Assembly: GCA_002110485.1 (NCBI GenBank)
Contig: MOWL01000023.1
Span: forward strand, 124,001-188,000
From: Emergomyces orientalis
Taxonomy: Eukaryota; Ascomycota; Eurotiomycetes; Onygenales; Ajellomycetaceae
Length of the DNA: 64,000 bases
Direction: 5' to 3'
Positions within the stretch are counted from its first letter, which is position 1. Every line of letters starts with the position of its first letter. Below, piece by piece: positions 1 to 10,329 of the stretch. The notes under the pieces are model-generated. The model made no database searches, had not been told where the DNA came from, and saw nothing but the letters and a program-made list of their open reading frames with translations. The position numbers and the translations under genes were made by a program.

Positions 1-545
1 GTGCGGCGGATAGAAGAGCAAGAACAACCTAGTTTTCATCAGCGAAGTTGTGATGACAATCGAACAGACTTCTTACCTCATTGGATGGTGCTTGCTGTTG
101 GGATTTGGTGCTCGCAGCATTCTTCAATACAACCCATCCATCTCCGTGTAGACATTCGAGCACTTGAACTTTTGCGGGGAAATTAGAAAGGTCCAGAAGC
201 ATCAGACCAGATTTAGTATGCACCTGCTTAAGCAGTGACATGTCTATTGGTATGTGTTCCTGGCCATGATGGCGCGGGGTATCGTCGCGGGGCGGCTGTA
301 AGAGCCGTAAAATATCGAGCACGTGAGTCTCAGACTTGGCAATAATCTCGGGGCCCTGCAATATCTAACGCGCCCAGTGATTAGGAGACTGCTACTGCTG
401 TTTGGTGTCCGCGAGCTCACATAGTACCAAGAGAATATTTTTGCCAGGGGCAGAAGCAGAGTCACTAAAGACATGTCCTTTGTCGTCAATGAGCTCATCT
501 TGCGTCTGTGGGGCGAGAGCTTTGTTTTGAGGGCAACAGGACTGT
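1..545 (-). CDS. Unknown gene, partial, runs off the left edge
   Basis: I do not recognise this protein. Three coding blocks on the minus strand join in one frame through two short introns: 356-427 (acceptor GCAG) and 29-76 (GTAAGA donor, CTAG acceptor with a CTGAT branch-like site). The middle exon (355-77) encodes about 93 residues, including a stretch reading MLLDLSNFPAKVQVLEC and a GDGWVVLKN motif. The exon before it reads GHVFSDSASAPGKNILL. The gene continues beyond base 1 and its start is not fixed; a TGA lies in frame upstream, near 550. The consistent splicing and non-repetitive composition argue for a real gene, but no domain could be assigned. It lies about 360 bases downstream of the RasGEF-like remnant on the same strand, so it could also be a distant part of that locus. 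Confidence 0.4.
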
Positions 546-906
546 GACAAGAATTTTCAAGTTGAAGAGGACTTCAGGTTGATATATAAGTTTTATGTCT
601 TGTGTCAGTGGTTTTAGCTTCGCCTTGCCTTTTCTCTTTTCCTTTTCCTTTCTCACCCACAAGGCTGGTCTCCGTGCGATGAGAAGTAGGTTGCCTTGTG
701 CTGCCTCATGTACACCGCTACTTAGTGCATTAGTGCAGTTACCTCAGTGGTCGGTTACAGCTGCAGCCTGCATATATTTCAAAGAAGTGGAAAAACAATA
801 TTTTACAATCAGCCGCAAGAAGCAAGGGCCTGGGGCATACACTGTGGTATATATATTCTCAATATGCTAAAAATACAACGAACGAAAAAAGCACCGACAA
901 GAGAAC
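546..906. other. Gene-free stretch
   Basis: I see no convincing coding region, repeat or RNA gene here. A pyrimidine-rich run lies near 630-655. Confidence 0.5.
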
Positions 907-2180
907 TTAGAAACAGCAACAGCATGCTTTAAGAACACATCCAATTCGCTCCACGATGCCTACTCCCCGAGCCCCCGGTTCGTATGACATGAAAGCGAAC
1001 ACCTCACGAAGTGAGCAGGTCATCTTTTCCCTACAGGCTTCATACTCAGCCGCTTTCAGACCTCAAACGGACCCAAGATCTCGCAGGGTTGGGAACAAAA
1101 ATGGGAGTGCAGGCCCAATCTGTAACTCATCACGATAGTTCTGATAATTCTTCTCCGAACGCATAATTCGACGCAGCTCTGGCGGGATCGCCGTCCCATG
1201 TCCAGCCTCGCGCATACCGTGGGCTATGGCAGTCAGAGCATGAAAGTTTCGCAGTTCATATAAATGCTTCAGAGGATGTTAGCAACGAGCTGAAGGAAGG
1301 CTTGAGTCAACTTACCAAAGCAAATTCCACAAGCGCGGTATGAAGTTCAGACCGTACCTGAAGACACTCCACAACTTCGTCACACCGATTATTCCAAGAC
1401 AGATTCAACTGTCGCAGGCTACTTCTCTTCAAGAGAATATAATCTTGGAATGATCTCAAATCTTTCCGCGCGGTTGAATCGGCCAAGTCGGCCAACGATA
1501 CAGTGGATGCCGTCAGGGCGTGGAAGAACGAAGTGTCGGTCCGGAACTCAACCGCCGTATTGATGTCCCGCTGTTGGTGATACGTACGTTTATATCGCAC
1601 TTCCAAGATGCCGATTATATCGTCAAGGGATCCAATGACAGGATGACCAAAGAGACGCGCAAGAGGGTTGATGATGAAGCTGGTGTCTACGCAAGCTCCA
1701 TTCCTGCAGCGAACGCCACTCGATATTACTGAGAGGGTGAACCCCCCCATATCGGAAGCGGCCTGCCCAGAGTTAGTACGGAAGCCACACGGAGCGCAAG
1801 GCGACTTACCTCCAGAAGATGGCTCTTAATCTCCTCGTCAGAACATCGCCGAAGCCGGTAGTAGAGTCAAATAGCGAGTATGTCATGATGAAAACGAAAG
1901 GAGTCTATCAAGTCCACCTGTTCTCCAAGTGCTTTTCGGACCAAGGCAGCAAAAGGGACATGTTGAAATAGCGACCAGCTGTAATTATCAATCGCTCTCG
2001 CTATGGCAGACACATCTTGTATATCCACTCCCTGCAGAGGGTTTCTGATGGGGAGTTGTATTCTTCCGATGTCTTCCGAACGCTTCTCCAATCATGACAC
2101 CAAATACTTGGAATTCTCGGTATCCATGGGTCTGAGTTTTCGATGAACAAACAGATTTAACAGCTTGTCGAGAAGCAGAT
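907..2180 (-). pseudogene. Broken RasGEF-domain-like gene
   Basis: Read on the minus strand, this locus gives a spliced coding sequence resembling the C-terminal half of fungal RasGEF (CDC25-type) domain proteins. Seen blocks are DIQDVSAIARAIDNYSWSLF, a VPFAALVRKALG stretch, and after two introns (1763-1809 with GTAAGT; 1267-1315 with GTAAGT and CTAAC) a helix-rich part ending HLYELRNFHALTAIAHGMRE and LPFLFPTLRDLGS. The LYELRNFHALTAI block resembles the conserved RasGEF helix around the NF motif. The frame is open except for three in-frame TGA codons at 2092-2094, 1867-1869 and 1063-1065, each where arginine (CGA) would fit. Upstream coding-like sequence continues to about 2378 in another frame. 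I call it a pseudogene. A RasGEF would activate Ras-type GTPases at membranes, but this copy should not make a full protein. Confidence 0.55.
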
Positions 2181-2866
2181 GGCTCCTTCAGAATGAGAGG
2201 GGGAAATGAAAAATGCTTCTGACCCGTTCATAAAATATGACTCGAGGAGAATGCCCGTCGGCCGAGCGTTCAGTAAAGTCAGGAGACGAGGTAACATCTC
2301 ACGAAAAGAGAAGGTAAGATTGAGACTTTTTTCTAATGCAGTTGATATCACATTTCTTGCACCGAGAATACTTCCCAACCAGGGTTTATGTGGTGATATT
2401 CAGTGCCAGGGAACTTTCCTAATCGGGACTTATATGGGGGTTACACGTAAGTCCTGTTTAGGAAAAGCTCTTGGCATCATCTACGCTTGCCCCAGTGGGT
2501 CTTCCCCTTGGCACTAGTAGGAGAAACAAGCCGCGCATATGATGCATAGTCACTTGGATCTCGGTCTAGTTCTGATCATTCATTACCTATTATTTTCGTC
2601 GCGACACGAAACGCAGGCGAAGCATCTATTTGATGAAGTTTTAATAGAGCTGAGACTGAGCGTCTCACTTTCTCTGTGGAATGCCCATGGCGAATTGTTT
2701 ATCTAGTGCTCCCCTCGTGGCTTCTCCGAATTTTGCCATGAAATCAAGCGAGAGTTTTTTCTACATTTTGATCATTTCCTTTCTCTTCCCGGCCCCTTCG
2801 CTATAAATCTCAACCAACCTCAAAGAAGATATCTCGATTCTACACCGCAGTTTAATCTTCTTCATT
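2181..2866. promoter_or_regulatory. Intergenic region with a likely promoter for the next gene
   Basis: The left part may hold decayed 5' sequence of the RasGEF-like remnant, since a minus-strand frame stays open from 2378 to 2157. A TATA-like CTATAAAT near 2800 lies about 65 bases upstream of the ATG at 2867 and fits a core promoter. Nothing else was recognised. Confidence 0.35.
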
Positions 2867-3818
2867 ATGACAGAACCCGATACCCTATCCTTTGACGATG
2901 TGGATCCCGCACCGACCGTCGAAGTCCAACCCGGGAAGCAAGCGCCATCCAACACGGCATCCAACACGGCATGCAACACTTACTATCTCATTCGTTATGA
3001 TTGCCCGGTTGGCCCAGTTCGGTCGGTCGTTGCTGAATGGCGTGTTATTGGTAAAGGCTCCATCTTAACGGGATCATTTGTCGAAGAATATAAATACGAA
3101 GGAAACAATGTTGTGCGTCCTCGAGCGCCGGATTTCCTTGAAAACGAGCTTAAGACCTGTGATCTAGGGTTACTTATGATACCATTTTGGTTAGTGCCGT
3201 TGTCATTATATTTAATGCTGATACTAATATCCTCATCTAGTGCCACGACAGAGACAGAGTTACAATTAAACAAGAACCACAGGGTGGAACAGTGTGTATT
3301 GTGAGCATTCCTCATGGTAACCCCCTTATCCAGATAATCGGACTGCTAACAATTTATCCAGATTGGTTGCGGTGTACTCGAAAACATTCCCAACCACAGT
3401 AACTAAATGTCTGCCTGACTCCGCCGGTCTTTTGAAAACCACCATCGATATGGCATCAACTTTCATAAATGTAATGGTGGGAGATGGGCTGTCGGATCGC
3501 GGGCCGTGGAAGAGTAATATACGAGAACTCGCCCTCAAGATACAGAATGAATTGGGGATGAGTCACTACTTCATGAATGTGTATGCCCTGAAAATGTGCC
3601 CTACAGAGAGAAGTCCTTTGGCAATTATCGAAGCGTTCCTTCACAAAATATTGGTTCCAGTGGACAGGACTGACTGGAAACATGTTGCACATGTGTTTGG
3701 AAACGTCTGTAAAGAATTTCGGATTGAAAAAGAGGTTTCAGAGGCAGTTACAGCTTCACTACAGGGTACGGTTCTCGATGAAAAGAGCAGAGCAGCTTAC
3801 TTGCAGGCTCTGTTGTAA
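2867..3818 (+). CDS. Unknown protein, three exons, about 279 aa
   Basis: The family is not recognised. The model is exon 1 2867-3189, intron 3190-3240 (GTTAGT ... ACTAAT ... CTAG), exon 2 3241-3300, intron 3301-3361 (GTGAGC ... GCTAAC ... CCAG), exon 3 3362-3818. The exons sum to 840 nt and keep one frame, which supports the model. Intron 1 is 51 nt, so skipping its removal would not shift the frame. The protein begins MTEPDTLSFDDVDPAPTVEV, has a short NTASNTACNT repeat, then a soluble-looking globular region with no obvious signal peptide. The C-terminal part (about residues 180-279) is helix-rich and contains CPTERSPLAIIEAFLHK. The A of the ATG is preceded by TTATT and a TATA-like box lies about 65 bases upstream. 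Function cannot be inferred; it sits among accessory genes. Confidence 0.55.
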
Positions 3819-4954
3819 ACAAGCAAAGCCGACTACGCCAGCTAAAAACGAAAAGCCGCGGTGGCTTTTTCATTGAGCTTATTATTACCCCTTTTTTCCC
3901 TTTTCTTTTTCGGTTCTTTTCTAGGGAGGAGCAGGGAAGCATCCAAACACTCAAACTATCTCCTTTCGATATGATATAGACGACATATCCTACGCCTGGG
4001 TATGCGGGCATGGATTGTACGGGGTCTTCCAGATGGGTCCTAAAATAACTCGACATACTAGCATATCTCAATTGACTTGTTTGTGCCTGAAATGCGTTCA
4101 ATGGTGCTCTAGAGCTTTAGTAACGCCCTAGAGTATATACGCACGATGGAGCACTATTCCTGTATGGAAATAATGCTTACCGGTCATGTAATTGTTGCGC
4201 GCTGCATCCCGATCTTTTCTCATAGAGGCCTGTAGATCGGTATCATATCTTGCTTTACTGCCCATTTCAAACAGTCCAACACAAAAAGTTGAAAATCAAA
4301 CGTGAAGGCCTATGAGAAAATTGACAAAAACTGGGGATCCACGCCACCAAAACGTGACACACTGAAACGCAAGGAGGTATGAGCGATTGAGCCCTCTTGG
4401 CAGGCGCTATACCTGGTTAGGTCTAGGCGGCACCTACGCCGGCCGGCCGCCCGCTCGCCCAAAGTTCTCTTGTTAACTTACCCTACAATGCACCTCATAC
4501 AGTTCTCTCAACCAAAAATACCCCCGATTAAACAACGCCATCGCGTTGTGCAAAACCTATGGTTGGCTGAAACTTCATCGCTTTTTTCTGCCCCAGGCGG
4601 CCGCGGTTGGAGCCTGCAAGAATCCGTCTCAGGACTCCCAAAGAACCCGCAGGGGGGGCCAGGTCCATCGCAAAAAATTCCACGCGTCCCAAATCCATTG
4701 GCCAGAGGAAATGGCCAGATACCATGTCAGTGCAGGGAGTGATATCGATTCGCTCAGGGTGGTGCGCGCCAAGCTCGAGCAACCAACAGGTATTGTGTGA
4801 ATATGTTGGCTCTCAGCGTAGAAAGATCAGGCAACTTTCAAAAACACGCCATCTAAGGTGGGGCAATCAAAGCACTTCCAGAAAAGCGCTGTGATCTTCC
4901 ACAGACGGAGACATTTCGCCTTCAACAGATTATTCTGAGAGAGCAGAAGCGATC
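3819..4954. other. Gene-free stretch
   Basis: I see no supportable gene. A T-rich tract at 3888-3925 follows the end of the upstream gene, and a CCGGCCGGCCG stretch lies near 4439. Short open frames at 4470-4894 overlap each other on both strands and look like chance. Confidence 0.45.
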
Positions 4955-5725
4955 ATGGCCAACATTCAGAGACTTTTGGACTATCTGATGGTGGCACCCC
5001 CGGGGCTCCCTACCGAAGAAACGAACAAGGCGGCCAACACGACAAATGACCAATATAGTTGGAGGCAGATCAACAGCGTTGGTCAATGGTCTGAATTCAC
5101 CTACGCACATATTATGCAGCTTTACGGGACTTTGCTTCAGCAAGTGCAAATTGTGAACGAACCAATGCCAAACTCTCCTCCACAGCCTATAAACACCGAG
5201 CCGATGTTCGCAATCCGTTTCACTACCTATGTACAAAGTCGATTACGCCGTGCGCTGCGAGGTGGTTTCCATCACCTTGCACCTCAGCTTGCCAATCTGC
5301 ATCTTACTCCCGTCACAGTTGACATAGGTGATGCAGCCCATATTGTCAACAACTCCCGACCCGATATCGCTTTTCTCCAATCCGGCAGTACACTCAACTC
5401 CTCTCCAAATCGCTGCCCAGGCGACCTGAAAGTGTCATGGAAGTGGAGGGCCCACTGGGTAACAGCATTATCTCCCGAAGATCGCAGGGAATACAAGCAG
5501 GTCCTGTCTCAGGTCAGCTTTTACATGAAACAACACAACGCACGATACGGCTTCATCTTGACGGACGTTGAGTTGGTACCACTTAAAAAGCTGGATGGGA
5601 ATGGCAACTTGCTGGCGGCACAGTCTATACCGTGGGAAGCAAGAGGACCTGGGCGCTTGACTGTTCTTCTGGGCTTGTGGTACCTCGGGATGTTAGGGGC
5701 GTCGGATAATGACTGGCAACTTTGA
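4955..5725 (+). CDS. PD-(D/E)XK nuclease-like protein, 256 aa
   Basis: This is a single-exon reading frame of 256 residues. A PDIAFLQ strand at about residue 138 is followed by GDLKVSWKW at about residue 156, matching the spacing and D...(D)xK pattern of PD-(D/E)XK nuclease-like folds. After it comes a helix YKQVLSQVSFYM and a strand YGFILTDVELVPL, also usual in that fold. Such proteins are expanded in some ascomycetes and are often annotated only as hypothetical. The fold call is inference from motif pattern. The gene converges on the kinase-like gene, with 90 bases between the stop codons. The chosen start gives MANIQRLLDYL and lies downstream of a TTCTGAGAGAGC leader. No signal peptide or membrane segment is seen. 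Confidence 0.55.
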   Translation: MANIQRLLDYLMVAPPGLPTEETNKAANTTNDQYSWRQINSVGQWSEFTYAHIMQLYGTLLQQVQIVNEPMPNSPPQPINTEPMFAIRFTTYVQSRLRRALRGGFHHLAPQLANLHLTPVTVDIGDAAHIVNNSRPDIAFLQSGSTLNSSPNRCPGDLKVSWKWRAHWVTALSPEDRREYKQVLSQVSFYMKQHNARYGFILTDVELVPLKKLDGNGNLLAAQSIPWEARGPGRLTVLLGLWYLGMLGASDNDWQL

Positions 5726-5815
5726 TCACGGGGTTCAACAAGGAGTTACAGAATTTCTTTCGAGGGATTGCATTGCTAGTAATACTTTGTATTTGGTCGG
5801 AGACTGCTTTTTTGA

Positions 5816-6625
5816 TCATCTGCCTATGATGCATGTTAGAAACATCAGAATGGGTAGGGGAAAAAAAAAAGAAGCCCTGGATCGCTCAGCGGAACTAACA
5901 AGCTTCACCCCAAAGCCTTTAACGCACTCAGTTTCTTCCGTAATCCAGCCACTTTCCCTGTCTCCAATGTATGTATTGTTAGGATAAGTGATGGCGACAT
6001 CAAAATCAATCCAAACAACTCTTTCTGGGTCGCCTGTAATAATGAGAATGTTCTTGGGGTAAGGATCGTTGTGTTCAACCAAAGCTGAGTGAATTTGTTG
6101 GATGCCGATGATGGCCTTGTCCATACGCTCTTTGCTGTAAGTAACGCAGTTCATCGGTAAAGAATTCGGCAGGTACTCGATCAGAATCGCGCTTGGAAGG
6201 CCACTGTCGCGCTGAAAGGCATAAAGATGGGGTGCAAAGCTGGTTGGATTTAGAAGCATAAACCCATAGAACTTTGGCACATAGCCACCATCACATACTC
6301 CGTACTGTTTGAGTTTGCAATACGCCCTGATTTCGCAGCGGGCGCGATTCAAATCACGAACACCGTCACTAGCATATCCGGGATCTCCGTTGTTGTGGAA
6401 CTAGATTATGGTCAGAAAGGCAGCCTTCCGACGGCCAATACTAAGGACACTTACAACTTTCAGAACATGGGGTTTGCCGTTGTAGTTCACATAGAATATT
6501 GAAGATGCCTTTGAAGCCTTTAGCTCTTTGATGATACTCATCCTCGAAGGGTCAATATCGATTTTGAACTCATTGTCGAATTCTGTCTCATTCCGGTAGA
6601 TGGTTTCCGCTGGGCCAGTCGCCAT
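5816..6625 (-). CDS. Protein-kinase-like fold protein, 251 aa, two exons
   Basis: The start ATG is at 6625. Exon 1 is 6625-6455, the intron 6401-6454 (GTAAGT ... CTAG) and exon 2 6400-5816, together 756 nt in frame. Exon 1 ends with strands like a kinase N-lobe, including PHVLKV with a candidate ATP-binding lysine. Exon 2 has an E-rich helix (RCEIRAYCKL), a hinge-like ILIEYLP and a catalytic-loop-like HNDPYPKNILI, followed by VVWIDFDVA. The last two resemble the HxDxxxxN and DFD motifs of kinase or aminoglycoside-phosphotransferase folds. The C-terminus after GFGVKL is serine- and phenylalanine-rich and does not look like the usual end of this family, so an unrecognised splice or a truncation is possible. 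Substrate unknown. It lies tail to tail with the PD-(D/E)XK-like gene. Confidence 0.6.
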
Positions 6626-8023
6626 AACGAACTTTTGATTTGAAGGTAAAGGTGGCTGCGGGGATAGTATAAAGGAACTAGCTCTGGCGGTCGCAATAAC
6701 AGAAAGTCTCAAGGAGGGTGCTGCGTTTCATTTACTTCTGCGACACCCATAAGCAAAGCGGCCAAGAGATCGTTCAAGTGTCAGGTGACTCGCTAAGCTC
6801 TAATAGAATTAATGGAGGTAACGTTTCGCTTATCCCTGCTGACAAACCACCCTTCTAATACTCGACACCAGATACGGAAAATAACTTGAGATTTTAATAG
6901 TGTTCGATGTTTCTATCTTCTTCCTCTAAACCTTTACGCCTACAAGCGTTGAAGTGAGTGGCAGGAGAGTGGGAGACAGGCCTTGAGAAACAGTCTGAGG
7001 AAGGTAAGGTCTAAGGTTCAGCTGTGTTGCCTGCTTGTAAAGTTGTTCTAGTCTTGTTATGTATTTGACTGTCTAAAGATATTTGATATTTTTATCAATC
7101 AATTTTCTTCCGTCGCATACCCCATGTGCTCGCCAAGTGCAAGACAAAGGAAGTTTGATTTCCTGTTCCTTGGATTGGCCGCCTCTCCTTCTCGTAATTT
7201 ATGGTTCCGTCAAAACTATGCGCGGTAGCCATTAAGCTCTTACGACTAAGAATAGAGGAGGGCATTAGAATCTCTACATAGCAGGCGAGGGAAGCTTACC
7301 AATGTCATTCGTACAAAAGGACAAAAATCGAATATCATTAGCCATATATCCAATGCAAAGATGAGGCGGGAACAAATTGAATCAATACAATAACAAGTCG
7401 CGGCTAAAATCCTAGACCCGCGCCTTCTTGGAGCGATTCCCCAATGTCTCCCACGTCGCTTGAGGGATCCGCGACTCTCTACCTTCCCAGATCTAGCGTG
7501 GAACCCGTGGACCAACTCCTCGCCAAGGATGGCTGCAAGATTTTTGTATGCTGTAAAAGGTAGAAGCCAGTAAATATTTTACCTCTTTCCACTTCTTGTT
7601 CACCAAGTGTCTGATTTCCGAGGCGGGATGAAATAGCACTCTCAGATGAAGATATGATAATTAAAATAGAGAAAAGACAAGATGCATTGACAGGGATATC
7701 TGCCACTCAGAAATGCCACTTGTAATGGGTGAGTCATGCGAGATATTGCCTAGGGTCCGCGACATTCGTCGCTCGCTCGGGCCTGTTGCAGGGTACGACT
7801 ACTGAATCAATTGCTGGCAATCTCCACTCTGGCTAATAGCTTGACATGTTTTAAAGCCCTTTCAATGCCTTTTGATATAAACTATTTGGACCGTTTTGAT
7901 GAATCCTTGATGTGTAAGGGGTGGTTCTACGGAGTATGGGAAATAGGGGATCTAGGGATCATAACTTTATCTGCCAACACCCATTTACTGCCATTATAAT
8001 ACCTAAAATCTGACATTATTCTT
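6626..8023. other. Gene-free stretch
   Basis: Short open frames on the minus strand (7246-7706) have no recognisable domain and no consistent splicing, so I do not annotate them. No repeat or RNA gene was recognised. Confidence 0.4.
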
Positions 8024-8983
8024 TCACTTTATGAGGAATGAGGCCGCATTCGCTTCTCCACATATCCATGGTGCCTCCTTTGCCTGCGCAAACCCTATTT
8101 GGAGAGCAGAACACAGGCGGCGCATGGTCAACAATCTGGGGCGTGTTTTATTCTCGAGGAATTTGGCTCCAAATGGAACCGGGCGAGGCAGCTGGCAAGC
8201 TCGCACAACAAGAGGAATGTCATACCACCGGAACTGCTTGCCAGCCCTGTAGTACTTGTAGCCTAAAATACCGTCCACCAACATATCCTCTGAAGTAAAA
8301 GTTTTGGAGTCAGTTGAATAGGTGATTCTTGTTTTCTCGATTAAGACCGTTGGCAGTTTCTCATACTGTGGCCGGAGACTCTGTAGAATTCCCAGAATTG
8401 ATCCATTATCACAGCCCTTCTCAGCATGTAGATTTGCTAGCCGATGTAGAGCAGGGAATAGAGCCACAGCCTTCCGCCCCTGCACCTCTTTAAACTGCAC
8501 TTTTTTAAAGTGCCTCCAGTCCTGTATGCCTTTGGAAGGCATGGAAGGCAGCTGGATCGACCACCCAAAAGAGCATGCACCCCGGCAGATTTTTTCAAGA
8601 ATGTCGATTGCATCATCAACGCGCTTGCTAAGAACATAGGAATGGACCAAACCCACTGCAATAGGTATCAGCACTTCCTCCTGGTTCATCTGCAAAAACT
8701 GCTTCCAGGCCACCTCAAGGATGAAGCGAGCATCATCCCTTGCCACGAAATCTCTGCAAACAATAAAAACCAGCTCCTGAAAAACCTTGCCCCAGCTGTA
8801 TTTCTTCACGGAACGACATTGATTCAAAAATATTGAGGTCAAAATCTGGCGGCTGCAGTCTTGGAATACAGAGTAGAAATTTCGAGAGGTCTGAATAGCT
8901 GAAAATAAAGTGGCAAAATCAGGCAGGTTCTCAAGGATTAGAGGAACAATATCAAGTGGGAGGCGTGCTAGATTATCTGTCAT
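8024..8983 (-). CDS. F-box protein, 319 aa
   Basis: This is an intact single-exon gene. Residues 4-45 form an F-box: LARLPLDIVPLILENLPD with the LP...I...L pattern, followed by FATLFSAIQTSRNFYSVF. F-box proteins link substrates to SKP1-cullin ubiquitin ligases. The rest is helical with no recognised repeat (no WD40, LRR or Kelch), so the substrate cannot be guessed. The family is large and fast-evolving in filamentous fungi, and the length is typical. The start is the first ATG of the frame and places the F-box at the N-terminus as usual. The following 385 bases (8984-9367) hold its presumed promoter and nothing else that I recognise. Confidence 0.75.
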   Translation of the reverse strand: MTDNLARLPLDIVPLILENLPDFATLFSAIQTSRNFYSVFQDCSRQILTSIFLNQCRSVKKYSWGKVFQELVFIVCRDFVARDDARFILEVAWKQFLQMNQEEVLIPIAVGLVHSYVLSKRVDDAIDILEKICRGACSFGWSIQLPSMPSKGIQDWRHFKKVQFKEVQGRKAVALFPALHRLANLHAEKGCDNGSILGILQSLRPQYEKLPTVLIEKTRITYSTDSKTFTSEDMLVDGILGYKYYRAGKQFRWYDIPLVVRACQLPRPVPFGAKFLENKTRPRLLTMRRLCSALQIGFAQAKEAPWICGEANAASFLIK

Positions 8984-9367
8984 GGTGACCGTGAGTAGTC
9001 AGGAAGGAGAATGCCGCGCAGTGGGCCTTTTGTTATAGAAGATGGATTTGACAGCAGACTTCGCACGTAAACGACGAAAGATGACATGAATAGAATGTAA
9101 TCAGATGGGCGCCGTCACTGTGAAGGAATAGAAGTGGAAAAGAAAAGAACAGTGGAGATTGCTGAAATTAAATATTCTGGCCAGCCCACAGGCGGGGTTC
9201 AGTGCCTGATTTATTAGCCTCGCCAGGATGAGGCTGGCAAGGCGCCCCCTCATATTGACACCCATGTTCCCGCAACCTTTTTAGGAAACCCTGGCGCATA
9301 AACACTTCAAGGGATTGGTATTGGCTATTTTCAAACCAATACAACTTCCCACCTCTGCAAAACCTAA

Positions 9368-9874
9368 ATGGGCTGGGTTCTTGCTTGATTGCTGAAGCTT
9401 GTCACGCGCATTGTTCAAAAGGCTCACAAGAATTTAGAGCCGAACCAGTATTACCATATTACCTGCATGGAGCAAATTTTGACTCCTCTGGTACGGAGCG
9501 GTCAATTGAAAATGGACGAATGCTTCCACCAAGCAATCGAGGATTGGTTTCATTATGTTGGCCGCACATTCGACGTTCAAAGCTATGAACATTATAACAA
9601 GATATACAAGGAATGGGAGGACGCGTGGAGCGTCTTGGATATTGAACATCAGCTCCAAGACCACGGGGGCAAGTCAGACGGATGTAGGCAGTGTGGCACC
9701 ATCCGGGAAGAGCCCTGAAAAAGGGACTATTTCCCCGAGCAACCTAGTGCCTGTTCACTGGGCAAAGTACTTGCGTCAGAAGCTGGCGTGACCCATATAG
9801 ATAAACTGGACATCCTGGAGAAACGCGCAAGCGCGCGAGATATGCGCAAACGACGGCGGGTGAAAGGGAACTAA
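9368..9874 (+). pseudogene. Unknown small gene with two in-frame TGA codons
   Basis: A coding-like frame runs from an ATG at 9368 to a TAA at 9872-9874 with only two interruptions, both TGA (9386-9388 and 9716-9718). The middle segment has non-repetitive protein-like sequence with an aromatic-rich core (IEDWFHYVGRTFDVQSYEHY). The part after the second TGA ends in a basic tail (RDMRKRRRVKGN). No domain was recognised. The arrangement resembles the other damaged loci in this window, where TGA replaces CGA or TGG. It may be a relic of a single-exon gene; a genuine short protein ending at 9718 is the alternative. Confidence 0.4.
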
Positions 9875-10008
9875 TAAGGAAGGTGGAGTTTATAGAGTCA
9901 CTGTTCAACGAGACGTAATTTCCATGAACATCGAATATGTATCTACCAGACCTAAAAATCGCTTTGATGTGCAGTGATTCTTTTCTTCTGACAGCAAGAC
10001 TTCTGTAC
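9875..10008. other. Short gap before Copia-1
   Basis: No feature is seen here. Confidence 0.4.
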
Positions 10009-10013
10009 CTTTC

Positions 10014-10263
10014 TATGAGAGATTTTTAAATGGTAGAATGTTCGCGTACGAATGAAAAAGTGAAGTTAAAATTGAATTTTTGAGCTCCCCCCTCCTCCAT
10101 ATCTACAGGTTTTCCACGGCTTTTTATAACCATGAATCTCTCGCTAGCTATATTACAAAATATGCCCATATATAACGATAGTAGATGGAGTGGCGTATTT
10201 GGTGGAGATTTGAATGGTTCGATGCATCCGTTTGGCGCTTGATTAATAATCAGGTGTTTGACA
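10014..10263 (-). repeat. Copia-1 3' LTR, 250 bp, with 80-bp deletion
   Basis: It matches 15235-15564 except for an 80-bp block missing after about 10171 and about two substitutions. On the minus strand it begins TGTCAAACACC and ends CTCATA. Confidence 0.9.
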
Positions 10264-10276
10264 TACCCCCTCACCA
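10264..10276 (-). promoter_or_regulatory. Copia-1 polypurine tract
   Basis: On the minus strand GGTGAGGGGGTA directly abuts the 3' LTR. This is the expected primer for plus-strand DNA synthesis. Copia-2 has a very similar tract. Confidence 0.65.
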
Positions 10277-10329
10277 AATGAGCCGCATATAAGCAGTAGT
10301 ATAAGGAAAAATGAATGAATGGTGATTTT

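Noticed and set aside
7246..7706. Two minus-strand open frames of 75-89 codons
   Set aside because: Composition is chance-like, there is no domain and no joining intron.
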